NCBI RefSeq assembly: GCF_009908285.1
Contig: NZ_JAAARM010000008.1
Location: 62,001-126,000 of the forward strand
Origin: Pseudomonas sp. Fl4BN1
GTDB taxonomy: Bacteria > Pseudomonadota > Gammaproteobacteria > Pseudomonadales > Pseudomonadaceae
Length of the DNA: 64,000 nt
Direction of reading: 5' to 3'
The notes beneath the pieces were generated by a model. The model saw nothing but the letters and a program-made list of their open reading frames with translations, was not told where the DNA came from and did not search any database. Both the position numbers and the translations under genes were made by a program. Shown here one piece after another: positions 7,130 through 16,045 of this stretch; position 1 is the first letter of the stretch, and every line of letters starts with the position of its first letter.

Positions 7130-9009
7130 TGCGCACAGCCCTCGCTCCAGGCGAAGTCCGGTCCGCCGAAACTGGCCAGGCGCAGCAGTGCCTGCTCCAT
7201 CAGCGACAGGTCAATGTGGTGCACATCGATGGACTGGCCCACGCGGTTGAGCATCGGAATCGACAGCTGCCCTCCAAGATGCTGGCGGAACTCTTCCAGC
7301 CCCAGCAGGACCAGGGAGCGTCCCTGGTTATCCTTCAAGCTCAGTTCCGCGGGGCAGAGGTTGAAGCCGAGTTTGTCCAGCAGTTGCAGCAGGCGCTGGG
7401 TTTCGGTGTTGGAGAGCAGGCCGATGGCGTTGGCATAGAGCGCATCCAAAGCCATGCCCACCGCCACCGCCTCGCCATGGCGCAAGCGATGCTGGCTGAG
7501 GTTTTCCAACTTGTGGGCGGCCCAGTGCCCGTAGTCCAGGGGCCGGCCGTTGCCTCGCTCGAAGGGGTCGCCGGCCCCGGTGATATGGCCCAGATGCAGC
7601 TCGGCGCAGCGCCGGATAGCGTAGCGGCTGGCGCCGTGTTCGAAGCTGGCCAGGGCCTCGGCCTGCTGCTCCATCCACAGGAAGAAAGCCGCGTCCTTGA
7701 TCACCGCGACTTTCACCGCCTCGGCCAGGCCGGCTATCTGGTCCCGATGCGACAGGCTGAGCAGCAACTGGAAGTCATTGATCACCGCCGTAGCCGGGTA
7801 GAAGGCTCCCAGCAGGTTCTTCTGGCCGAAGGCGTTGATGCCGTTTTTCACCCCGATACCGGCATCGTTCTGGGCCAGTACCGTAGTCGGGATGCGGATC
7901 AGGCGCATGCCTCGGTGGAAAGTGGCGCAGGCGTAGCCCACGGCGTCCAGCACCGCACCGCCACCCACGGCCAGTACATAGCAATGGCGGTCCAGGCCAT
8001 GCTCTAGCATGTGCGTATACAAGCGTTGGAGGACGGCCGGGGTTTTGCTCAACTCTCCCGCCGGTACCGCAATGGGTGCGGCTTGCAGGTGCAGGTCGGT
8101 GGCATGGGTGCTGAAATAGTCGCCGATCTGTTGCGGTAACTGTGGTGAGCACTGCAGCATTTGTTCATCGACAAACACCAGAACCGTGGTTCGTCCCTGG
8201 TGCTGCTGGGTGAGTTGTTGATGCAGGCAAGGATTGTCCGCCTGGAAGATGTGGTCGGTGAACAGCACCGGGTAGTGGTAGCTGACCTCGAAGCGGCCCT
8301 CCAGAGGGCGTGCCTGGTCGATCTCAGGCTGCGCGGTGCGGGTTCTCAGCAGGCTGCGGGCGCCCAGGAACAGCCCCGGCAGGACCATGCTGGCGAGAAT
8401 GGTTGCCAGCAGGGCATCCTGTTCCACCAGTAAACTGCCGATGGCGGCGTAGGCCAGGGCCAGCCCGGCGTTGGCCAGGGTGGTGACCAGCAGGAACTGG
8501 CGCAATGGATAGCGCTGCATGCCGGCGGCCAGCACTGAGGTTTCTGCCAGCACCGGAACGCCACGCAGGCAAATCAGCGACAAGGTACTGAGGCGGTAGG
8601 CCATCTGCCCGGGTTGCCAGGTCCTGAGCCCCAGCCAACTGGACAGCAGGCGAAAGTAGCCAGCTCCCAGCCAATAGCCCAGGCAGGCCCCCAGGCACAG
8701 GCCGATGAAGATCACTAGATAGCCGCCGATCGCGCCCAGGGCCGCCACGGCCAGCAGGGCCACCAGGCTGGAGGGCACCGGCAACAGCACATCCAGCGCT
8801 AGCAAGGCCACCAGTAACAGGGCCAGGCTGGTACGTTGCAGTGGGTCGGTAGGAAGGAAACTGCCCAAGTGATGCAGCATCTGTTGGATCTGCTGTTCAA
8901 ACAGCAGGAAGCTGGCGACCACCAGGGTCGAAAACAGCAATAACGAGAGCCAGTAGTTTTCAGCTGTACCTTTCAACGAGAAGGCACGAGGCAACGAGCT
9001 GCGCTTCAT
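7126..9009 (-). CDS. eboD: EboD: DedA/VTT-like membrane domain fused to 3-dehydroquinate-synthase-like enzyme
   Basis: The 627-residue protein has two parts. Residues about 15-230 form a polytopic membrane region resembling the DedA/VTT (SNARE-associated) family, including GLCLGACLGYWLGAGYF and RGVPVLAETSVLAAGM. Residues about 245-627 form a dehydroquinate-synthase fold with the NAD loop VLAVGGGAVLDAVGYA, GLAEAVKVAVIKDAAF, YGHWAAHKLE and RHGEAVAVGM, so the Glu and His metal ligands appear kept. EboD proteins I know of are essentially the synthase alone (about 400 residues), so the fusion is notable. The ATG at 9009 has GAGGG upstream and this is the first gene of the operon. The fusion would place the enzyme at the inner membrane beside EboC (inference). 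Confidence 0.9.
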   Translation of the reverse strand: MKRSSLPRAFSLKGTAENYWLSLLLFSTLVVASFLLFEQQIQQMLHHLGSFLPTDPLQRTSLALLLVALLALDVLLPVPSSLVALLAVAALGAIGGYLVIFIGLCLGACLGYWLGAGYFRLLSSWLGLRTWQPGQMAYRLSTLSLICLRGVPVLAETSVLAAGMQRYPLRQFLLVTTLANAGLALAYAAIGSLLVEQDALLATILASMVLPGLFLGARSLLRTRTAQPEIDQARPLEGRFEVSYHYPVLFTDHIFQADNPCLHQQLTQQHQGRTTVLVFVDEQMLQCSPQLPQQIGDYFSTHATDLHLQAAPIAVPAGELSKTPAVLQRLYTHMLEHGLDRHCYVLAVGGGAVLDAVGYACATFHRGMRLIRIPTTVLAQNDAGIGVKNGINAFGQKNLLGAFYPATAVINDFQLLLSLSHRDQIAGLAEAVKVAVIKDAAFFLWMEQQAEALASFEHGASRYAIRRCAELHLGHITGAGDPFERGNGRPLDYGHWAAHKLENLSQHRLRHGEAVAVGMALDALYANAIGLLSNTETQRLLQLLDKLGFNLCPAELSLKDNQGRSLVLLGLEEFRQHLGGQLSIPMLNRVGQSIDVHHIDLSLMEQALLRLASFGGPDFAWSEGCAQ

Positions 9010-9737
9010 CAAGCGTCCCTCTTGATTGATATGACTAATTCCGTGTCAGTGTCAGCTGGTAAGGCAGGGATGGCGTTCGGTTATTGAATTCCTCAACTGT
9101 TCTTATTGGTTTTCTAGCGGCTGAAGAGCACTTCAGTGGCGAGTAGCTATCAACTTAGCCAAGGCCGAGGGTTTTGCAAGTAAGCCGAATAAGCTGGCGT
9201 GAGAGGTGTTTTTGTGGCGGGGTGAAAAAGTGCAGGAGGTGCGTACTCATTGCCTTGCAAGCACCCTTGTAGATTGGGTTGGTAGCGCCTGGGTTGGAGG
9301 CGTTAATGGCTAATGAATACGGAGGATTCAGGGGTTTTCTTGGATTCGCTATAGATGGTATGAGCTTTCGGTATATTAAATTTCAGTAACCATAGGAAGT
9401 AAGCGTGGGGATTGATAAGAGGCGAAGTTATGAGGTCGGGGGTGGATGTTCTTATATTTCAAATCAGAATTTTAAATAATAAATCTACCGTTGATGGCTA
9501 TTAGTCAGCTATTGAGTGGGCGATTTGTTAACCCGCTCATTTATTTGCTCGCTTCAACAGAGTTGTTAGATCCGGGAAGTAGCTGGAGGCGTCGAGATTC
9601 AGTAATAAGAATCATTCGTGCGCTTGCTGGCTAAGTTGTTCTTTATCCAACCCTCAGCATTGTCAGTTTCATGTCGCAGGCAAGTTTCAGGCAGGTTGCC
9701 TGCACGTGTCAGGCAACCCATGGGTGCAGCCCTAGAC
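9010..9737 (-). promoter_or_regulatory. Long AT-rich upstream region of the ebo operon; no gene seen
   Basis: About 730 bp without a credible coding frame lie between eboD and the isochorismatase-like gene. It is clearly more AT-rich than its surroundings, especially around 9340-9560. The ebo promoter must lie here, but I cannot place a convincing -35/-10 pair. Such AT-rich leaders in Pseudomonas are often bound by MvaT/MvaU-type silencers, which would suit a horizontally acquired operon (inference). Near its right end a hairpin follows the convergently oriented end of the hydrolase gene. Confidence 0.5.
9694..9718. terminator. Perfect 9-bp hairpin after the isochorismatase-like gene
   Basis: The arms GGTTGCCTG and CAGGCAACC flank a 7-nt loop (cacgtgt). 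The hairpin starts 20 bp past the stop codon of the minus-strand hydrolase gene. There is no clear T-run on either side, so it may be a mRNA-stabilising or Rho-assisted 3' structure instead of a classic intrinsic terminator. Confidence 0.45.
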
Positions 9738-10304
9738 TCAGATCGAAGTGGCTCGCTGCGCGGCGAGGAATTCCTCGCTGGACAGGACGCTGGCGTAGGC
9801 GAACGCCAGGGCCGCCATCACTGTGCTATGAACCTGTGCAGCCGGCACTCGCTGGCCATTGAACTCCAGGTCGAGGGTGGCACAGGCATCGTGGATCACC
9901 TTCACCGGGTAGCCCAGGTCAGCAGCGGCCCGGGCGGTGCCTTCCACGCACATGTGGCTCATGTTGCCGACGATCACCAGTTCATCGATGCCCTGTTGCT
10001 GGAGGATCGCCTGCAGTTCGGTTTCCCGGAACGAATTGACGAAGTGCTTGAGCACCACGGGTTCGTCGGCGCGATTCAGCACCTTGGAGTGCAAGCGAGC
10101 CCCCTCGGAGCCTGGGGTGAAGAAGGGGGCGCTGTCGGAGGTGAATTCGTGACGAATGTGCACCACGGGTTGCGCCTGTTGGCGAAAGGCCTGAATCAGC
10201 CTGGCGGCGTTGTCTGCCGCGGCATCGACCCCGACCAGCGGCCACTTGCCGTTGGCGAAGTAGTCATTCTGGATATCGATTACGATGAGCGCCTGTTTGG
10301 CCAT
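9738..10304 (-). CDS. Isochorismatase-family cysteine hydrolase
   Basis: The 188-residue protein has the full catalytic triad of the isochorismatase/nicotinamidase superfamily: D10 in VIDIQNDYF, K86 in VVLKHFVNSF and C119 in GNMSHMCVEGT. The cis-peptide bond region precedes the Cys as usual. The ATG at 10302-10304 has GGAGG upstream; the longer frame is not supported. Members hydrolyse amide or enol-ether bonds of small molecules; the substrate cannot be read from sequence. It is divergent from the GlxA-type AraC regulator with about 100 bp between starts, a common layout in which the regulator controls the hydrolase. Confidence 0.88.
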   Translation of the reverse strand: MAKQALIVIDIQNDYFANGKWPLVGVDAAADNAARLIQAFRQQAQPVVHIRHEFTSDSAPFFTPGSEGARLHSKVLNRADEPVVLKHFVNSFRETELQAILQQQGIDELVIVGNMSHMCVEGTARAAADLGYPVKVIHDACATLDLEFNGQRVPAAQVHSTVMAALAFAYASVLSSEEFLAAQRATSI

Positions 10305-10405
10305 GGTATTGCCTCCAAGGGAGTGGTTGACGTGGGGCTCAGTATCGTTATCCCAGGTCTCCTCGAGGATTGGCCGCATCGACATTAACAGGGGGAAAAC
10401 TGACA

Positions 10406-11404
10406 GTGGGCATTCAAGGCACCGTCGCCGAACTGGGCGTACTGCTGTATCCCGGGGTACAGATGGCCGCGGTACATGGTCTGACTGACCTGTTCGAAGT
10501 GGCCAATCGTGTTGCCAGTGAACAGCCTCTGGCGCAGTTGCCGCGGTTACGCGTCAGCCATTGGCAGGCGTCCGGCGAGCAAGCCCCGGCGCGAATCTAT
10601 GACAGTCTGGCAGACGCCTCCGAGGGCTTGCTGGCGGTGGTGATCCCGCCGTCACTGGCCGGTTTCTCCAGCAGTCAGTCATCCACCGCCCTGATGAATT
10701 GGTTGCGCCAGCAACATGCGGCCGGCGCCACCCTGGGCGGTGTCTGCGTGGGCTCGATCCTGTTGGCCGAAAGCGGCCTGCTTGATGGCCGCAGTGCTAC
10801 CACCCATTGGACCTCTGCGAAGGCCTTCGCCGCGCGTTATCCACAGGTGCGGCTTGCGGCCGATCAACCCATCGTCGATGACGGTGACCTGATCACCACG
10901 GCCGGGCTGATGGCGTGGGCCGAGTTGGGCCTGCGCCTGGTGGACCGCTTGCTGGGGCCGAGCATCGCCAGTGCCACCGCACGTTTTCTGGTGATGGAAC
11001 ACAGCGACAGCGCCAGCCAGTGCGGCAGCAACTTCGCCCCGATCCTCAATCACGGCGATGGTGCGATTCTCAAGCTGCAGCACTGGCTGCAGGCCAATGG
11101 CGCAGTGGATGTATCACTGCCGGTGATGGCGCAACAGGCGGGGCTTGAAGAGCGCACCCTGTTGCGGCGTTTTCGCGCAGCCACTGGCCTCAAGCCAACC
11201 CAGTACTGCCAGCACCTGCGGGTGGGCAAGGCTCGGGAAATGCTCGAATTCACCAACGGCACCATCGATCACATTGCCTGGACGGTGGGTTACCAGGACC
11301 CGGCGACCTTTCGCAGCCTGTTCAAGAAAATCACCGGCCTGGTCCCCAGTGAATACCGCAACCGTTTCGGCGTTTCTCCGGCGGCTGCCAGCCGGGCGCA
11401 GTAG
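10406..11404 (+). CDS. GlxA-type AraC-family transcriptional regulator with DJ-1/PfpI domain
   Basis: This 332-residue regulator has an N-terminal DJ-1/PfpI amidotransferase-like sensor domain (about 5-180), with the nucleophile-elbow-like segment GGVCVGSILLAESGLL, and a C-terminal AraC double HTH (about 220-325), with LEERTLLRRFRAATGLKP and IAWTVGYQDPATFRSLFKK. I chose the GTG at 10406 because it follows a GGGGGA run at a workable distance and matches the usual family length; an upstream in-frame start at 10370 is possible. It is divergent from the isochorismatase-family hydrolase and probably regulates it. The inducer is unknown. Confidence 0.87.
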   Translation: MGIQGTVAELGVLLYPGVQMAAVHGLTDLFEVANRVASEQPLAQLPRLRVSHWQASGEQAPARIYDSLADASEGLLAVVIPPSLAGFSSSQSSTALMNWLRQQHAAGATLGGVCVGSILLAESGLLDGRSATTHWTSAKAFAARYPQVRLAADQPIVDDGDLITTAGLMAWAELGLRLVDRLLGPSIASATARFLVMEHSDSASQCGSNFAPILNHGDGAILKLQHWLQANGAVDVSLPVMAQQAGLEERTLLRRFRAATGLKPTQYCQHLRVGKAREMLEFTNGTIDHIAWTVGYQDPATFRSLFKKITGLVPSEYRNRFGVSPAAASRAQ

Positions 11405-11454
11405 TCCCGTCCCGTCCTTGGGCGGCGGCGAGAGCCAGGAATCAATGCATGGGC

Positions 11455-14400
11455 TTAGCGCTGTACCAGCTTGTTGCGCAGGGCCTGGGCGTCCTGTGCT
11501 TCCAGCTCGACCCAGAAGTGTTGGGCGCCGGCGATATCGGCGGCGGCCGGTAGACCGTCGCGATACACCAGGCGGTTGCCACTCAGCGCCGGCACCTTGG
11601 GGCCGGGCAACAGGGTGCCCGCCAGGTTCAGCGGGTCCACGCCGCAGACTGCGATCAGGCTGCCGTCATGGGGGCGGCGACGGACTTCGCGCAGCACTGG
11701 GATGGCTTCCGGCAAGGCGAATTGCTCACCGGCCAGGCCGCTGACAAAACGTCCGCCACGGATCTCGCCGCGCGCTTCCAGGCGATGGAAAGTGCGTAGC
11801 AGTTCGCGCCAGCTGGGTAGCCAATCTGCCTCGCGTTCCAGCAAGCGCCAGAAGACCACGCCGTAGCGCCGCAGCAGCGTCCTGGCCACATGCTCCAGAG
11901 TGGCCGCCGAGTCCTGGTTCGATGAACGACGCAGTAAAGCCCAGCGGCCGGCATCGTCCATGCCGCCGACAAAGGCTCCGCGTCCCCGTCGGCTGCTGCG
12001 GTTCTGGCGTTTGCTCGCCGGGGTGATCAAGGCCCGCAGCCCGGCGAAGCTGTCAGCGTTCACCTGTCCAGCGCCCACCAACTCTTGCAGCACGCTCTCC
12101 AGTTCGCTGCGCAGCAGATGAGTCTCATGCAGCAGCTCATCGAAAAACAGCGCGCCCTGCTGGCTCAGCACCGCGTGGACTTTCTGTGCCTTGGGTGACC
12201 GCTCATGGCTGGCGGTGGGGCTGGGCAAGCCACTCCAGAGTGCTACTTGGGCGCGTGGCAGCAATACGATCGGGGTACTGCGCAAAGCATTGCTGGTGGT
12301 CTTGCCGCTGTTGATGCGGCTCCAGGCCACTTTGCCGCTGCGGCACAACTCGTCCAGCCAATTTGCCGAGTAGTCCTTCAACCGTGACGGCAGCAAGTCG
12401 CTGTCCCAGGCTGCAGCGGCGGCCGGATAGCCTTCAAACTGCTGGACCACTTCGGCCAGCATGGCGCTGCCCTGACCCTGGGTGCGTGGGGACAGGTGCT
12501 GCCAGTCGAACAGAAACCGCATGAAGTCCTGCAGCGCCACGGGCTCGATCTCCCGACGCAGGCGTTTTACCGTGTAGCGATGAATCCGCGCCAGCAGGTG
12601 TCGTTCGCACCATTGTTCCTCTAGGCTGCCCGGGCTGAAACGGCCGCGCAGCACATAGCCTTCAGTCTCAAGCTGGACCAGGGCCTGGCTGACCTGTCCG
12701 TGAGGCAGCGCCAGGGGCGCGGCGATCTGCGCCAGGGTCAGGGGCGCAAAACCACTGAGTCGGGCGCGAATCACCTCCACCAGCGCAGGCTCCGTGTCCC
12801 AGGCTTGATCGAAACCGGGCACCGCTTGCAGTGCAGGCTGCAAGGAGGCCTGGGGGTACAGCGCGCGCAGGCAGTTGATGCGCTCCAGCGCCAGCCACAA
12901 GCCACCCTCGGTCCCGGTCTGCAAGCGGCAGGCACGGCCATTTGCTGCCAGGGTTTGCAGCCACTGCGGCCAATGGGCATTGGCCTGGGCTTCCACCTCG
13001 CTGATACAGGCCAGGCTCATCAACGCCTCGTGCATCTCATCGCTATTGGCTGGGCTGGGCCAGGCCTCTTCGGCCACTGCAGCAATGGCGCCGGCATCCA
13101 GGGCACCGAGGTTGCCCGTGGCTTGCGGATCGCTCCAGCGTCGGGCCAGTACCGCCTGGGTACGACGTTCCTCCAGGGGCGCATCGTCGAGAAAGGTGTA
13201 GGGTTTGGCGCTGAGAATCTCCGCCGCCAGCGGCGAGGGGGCCGGCAGGTCGCAGCTGAGCAGGCGCACCTGGCCCTGTTCCATGCGCCGTAGCAGATTC
13301 AACCAGCCGTCGCTGTCCATGGCCTCGTGCAAGCAGTCATCGAGGGTTTGCTGCACCAGCGGGTGGTCGGGGATCTCGCGCTCGCCGGCGAGGTTTTCCA
13401 GGCAGGCGATCTGGTCAGGGAACACGCTGGCGATCAGGTCCTGGCTTTTCATCCGCTGGATCTGCGGTGCCACTTTGCGTCCGCTGCTGTAGCGCGGCAG
13501 GGCCAGGGCAACGCCGGCGTTCCAGCGCCAGCGCACGCCGAACAACGGGGCATCCAGCAGGGCTTGGATAAGGATGTGTTCGGCGCTGTTGCTGTGCAGG
13601 TAGTGCCAGACGTCGTCCAGAGCAAAGCTGTGGCTGGTGGACAGCGACAGGACAATCGCGTCTTCGCCGGCGGCGGCCTGCAATTCGAAATTGAAGGTGC
13701 GGCAGAAACGCTTGCGCAGCGCCAGGCCCCAAGCGCGGTTGATACGGCTGCCGAAGGGGCTGTGGAGCACCAGTTGGGTGCCGCCGGACTCGTCAAAGAA
13801 ACGCTCCATGATCAGCGTGTCCTGGGACGGTAGTGCGCCCAGGGCCAGGCGCGCTGGGGCCAGGTAATCCACCAATTGTTCGGCGCTGGAGCGGTTCAGG
13901 CCAAGCTCCCTGTGCAACCAGTCGATGGCGCCTTGCAGCTGGCCCGGGGTCGCGCCCAGCAGGGCGTCCAGTTGGGCCAGCAGACGCGCCACGGCGCTGG
14001 ACAATTCGGCGCTGCGCCCCGGGGCCTCGCCGAGCCAGAAGGGAATGTTCGGCGGCTGGCCCTGGGCGTCCTCGACCCGCACCTTGCCAGTCTCCACCTG
14101 CAGGATGCGATAGGAGGTGTTGCCCAACTGGAACACGTCGCCGGCGATGCTCTCGACGGCGAAGTCTTCGTTGACGCTGCCGATGTTCAGGCCCTGGGGT
14201 TCCAGCAAAACGCTGTAGTCGGCGTTGTCGGGAATGGTCCCGCCGCTGGTGACCGCGGTCAGCTTTGCGCCCCGGCGCCCGCGTAGGGTGCGGGTCAGGG
14301 CATCACGGTGCAGATAGGCGCTGCGCAGTCCCTGGCGGCCATTGAAACCTTCGGCGAGCATGTGCAGCAGGGCCTGATACTGCCCCTGGTCCAGGTCGGC

Positions 14401-15738
14401 ATAAGGCGTGGCTCGGCGCAGCATTTCCAGCAATGCCGCTTCTGGCCATTCCTGACAGCTGACTTCGGCGACGATCTGCTGGGCCAGTACATCCAGTGGT
14501 GCGTGCGGGATCAGCAGGCTGTCGAGCTCTCCCCGGCGCACGCAGTCCAGCAGGGCCGCGCATTCGATCAGGTCGTCGCGGGTCAGTGCGAACAAGCGGC
14601 CTTTCGGCGTGCCGCCGACCTGGTGGCCGGAGCGGCCGACGCGTTGCAAAAAGGCCGAGATCGAGCGTGGCGAACCGATCTGGCACACCAGGTCGACATC
14701 GCCGATATCGATCCCCAGCTCCAGGGAGGCGGTGGCGATCAGTACTTGCAGGTCCCCGGCCTTGAGCCGTTGTTCGGCCTCCAGGCGCTGCTCCTTGGCC
14801 AGGCTGCCGTGGTGCGCGGCCACGGCCTGCTTGCCCAGGCGCTCGCTCAGGTGCCGGGCCAGCCGTTCGGCCAAGCGTCGGGTGTTGACGAATATCAGCG
14901 TAGTGCGGTGTTCCTGGGCGAGAGTGGCAAGGCGTTCATACACCCGCTCCCAGACGTCATTGGCCATCACTGCCGACAGCGGCACCGGCGGCACCTCGAT
15001 GTCCAGGTCGCGGGGCCGGGCATGGCCGATATCGATGATTTCGCAGGGGCGTCCCTGACCCACCAGAAAGCGCGACACGGCATCGATGGGTTTCTGCGTG
15101 GCCGACAGGCCGATGCGCAGCAAGGGCTCTGAACATAAGGCCTGCAAACGCTCCAGGCTCAGGGCCAGGTGGCTGCCGCGCTTGCTCCCGGCCAGCGCGT
15201 GGATCTCGTCGACGATCACACTGCGTGTGCTGGACAGCATCTTGCGGCCGGAATCCGAACCCAGCAGCACATAGAGAGATTCCGGGGTGGTGACGAGGAT
15301 CTGCGGCGCGCACTTGCGCATGGCGTTGCGGTCTTTCTGCGGGGTATCGCCGGTGCGCACTGCGGTGCGGATGCACAGCTGCGGCAAACCCATCAGGCGC
15401 AACTGCTCGGTGATGCCGGCCAACGGGTCTTGCAGGTTGATCTGGATATCGTTGCTCAGGGCCTTGAGCGGCGAGACGTACACCACCAGGGTTGCGTCCG
15501 GCAGTTGGCCGCCTTCGGCCAGGCCCTGGCGTACCAGGTCGTCGATCACCGCAAGAAAGGCGGTCAGGGTCTTGCCCGAACCGGTGGGCGCGGCGATCAG
15601 GGTCGAGTGGCGCTGGGCGATCAACGGCCAGGCGCGAGCCTGGGCCGTGGTCACGGAGGCAAAGGTGCGTTTGAACCAGGCGCTGACAGCGGGATGAAAA
15701 CCGTCCAGTACCGGGTTCGTGGATTCGGCAAGGTTCAT
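11455..15738 (-). CDS. lhr: Lhr-family giant superfamily 2 helicase
   Basis: The 1427-residue protein matches the size of bacterial long Lhr helicases. The N-terminal SF2 core shows motif I APTGSGKTLTAF, motif II VDEIHALAGSKRG, motif III SATQKPIDA, VFVNTRRLAERLARHLS and LVCQIGSPRSISAFLQRVGR. Winged-helix and Lhr-specific domains follow, then a long C-terminal extension. Lhr proteins are 3'-to-5' ATP-dependent translocases linked to DNA repair, and the extension has been tied to uracil-DNA processing in E. coli. The start at 15738 (MNLAESTNP) is preferred; an extra 15 residues upstream are not typical. It is monocistronic and convergent with the AraC-type gene. Confidence 0.93.
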   Translation of the reverse strand: MNLAESTNPVLDGFHPAVSAWFKRTFASVTTAQARAWPLIAQRHSTLIAAPTGSGKTLTAFLAVIDDLVRQGLAEGGQLPDATLVVYVSPLKALSNDIQINLQDPLAGITEQLRLMGLPQLCIRTAVRTGDTPQKDRNAMRKCAPQILVTTPESLYVLLGSDSGRKMLSSTRSVIVDEIHALAGSKRGSHLALSLERLQALCSEPLLRIGLSATQKPIDAVSRFLVGQGRPCEIIDIGHARPRDLDIEVPPVPLSAVMANDVWERVYERLATLAQEHRTTLIFVNTRRLAERLARHLSERLGKQAVAAHHGSLAKEQRLEAEQRLKAGDLQVLIATASLELGIDIGDVDLVCQIGSPRSISAFLQRVGRSGHQVGGTPKGRLFALTRDDLIECAALLDCVRRGELDSLLIPHAPLDVLAQQIVAEVSCQEWPEAALLEMLRRATPYADLDQGQYQALLHMLAEGFNGRQGLRSAYLHRDALTRTLRGRRGAKLTAVTSGGTIPDNADYSVLLEPQGLNIGSVNEDFAVESIAGDVFQLGNTSYRILQVETGKVRVEDAQGQPPNIPFWLGEAPGRSAELSSAVARLLAQLDALLGATPGQLQGAIDWLHRELGLNRSSAEQLVDYLAPARLALGALPSQDTLIMERFFDESGGTQLVLHSPFGSRINRAWGLALRKRFCRTFNFELQAAAGEDAIVLSLSTSHSFALDDVWHYLHSNSAEHILIQALLDAPLFGVRWRWNAGVALALPRYSSGRKVAPQIQRMKSQDLIASVFPDQIACLENLAGEREIPDHPLVQQTLDDCLHEAMDSDGWLNLLRRMEQGQVRLLSCDLPAPSPLAAEILSAKPYTFLDDAPLEERRTQAVLARRWSDPQATGNLGALDAGAIAAVAEEAWPSPANSDEMHEALMSLACISEVEAQANAHWPQWLQTLAANGRACRLQTGTEGGLWLALERINCLRALYPQASLQPALQAVPGFDQAWDTEPALVEVIRARLSGFAPLTLAQIAAPLALPHGQVSQALVQLETEGYVLRGRFSPGSLEEQWCERHLLARIHRYTVKRLRREIEPVALQDFMRFLFDWQHLSPRTQGQGSAMLAEVVQQFEGYPAAAAAWDSDLLPSRLKDYSANWLDELCRSGKVAWSRINSGKTTSNALRSTPIVLLPRAQVALWSGLPSPTASHERSPKAQKVHAVLSQQGALFFDELLHETHLLRSELESVLQELVGAGQVNADSFAGLRALITPASKRQNRSSRRGRGAFVGGMDDAGRWALLRRSSNQDSAATLEHVARTLLRRYGVVFWRLLEREADWLPSWRELLRTFHRLEARGEIRGGRFVSGLAGEQFALPEAIPVLREVRRRPHDGSLIAVCGVDPLNLAGTLLPGPKVPALSGNRLVYRDGLPAAADIAGAQHFWVELEAQDAQALRNKLVQR

Positions 15739-16045
15739 GGATGAATTTATGCGGCCGAGCACAACAACTTGCAAGCACCGCACCCGGTAGCCGCCGCTGC
15801 AGTCTGCGATGGACCGTTCGGCCTGATAGGCGCTCTGAGGCCCTTGAAGGCCCAGCGGTCCTTATTGCCGCTTGCGGCAGAGGCTACAATCGGCGGGGAT
15901 GGCACAAGGTCGCAGCGGTACTTTCTCAGTGACGGTTGCGCGACAAACCCGCAAAATGCAACGATTCTGGCAATTCTCGACGGTCGACCCCACGGGATCG
16001 ACCGATCCAAACCATCGTTCTGAACAGATTGGGCCTGCTGACTTT
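15739..16045 (+). promoter_or_regulatory. Divergent lhr / epimerase intergenic region with leader hairpin
   Basis: About 300 bp hold the promoters of lhr and of the reductase-like gene. A perfect 7-bp inverted repeat, CGGTCGA at 15981-15987 and TCGACCG at 15998-16004, lies about 40 bp before the reductase start. A TACAAT -10-like element occurs at 15885-15890 without a convincing -35. No gene is seen; the upstream in-frame extension of the reductase frame lacks family similarity. Confidence 0.4.

Noticed and set aside
5481..7136. 551-residue protein joining eboA with the region opposite or within eboC
   Set aside because: The extra N-terminal part is an out-of-frame reading of eboC with Pro/Gly/Ala-rich noise; the ATGA overlap at 6245-6248 gives the real eboA start.
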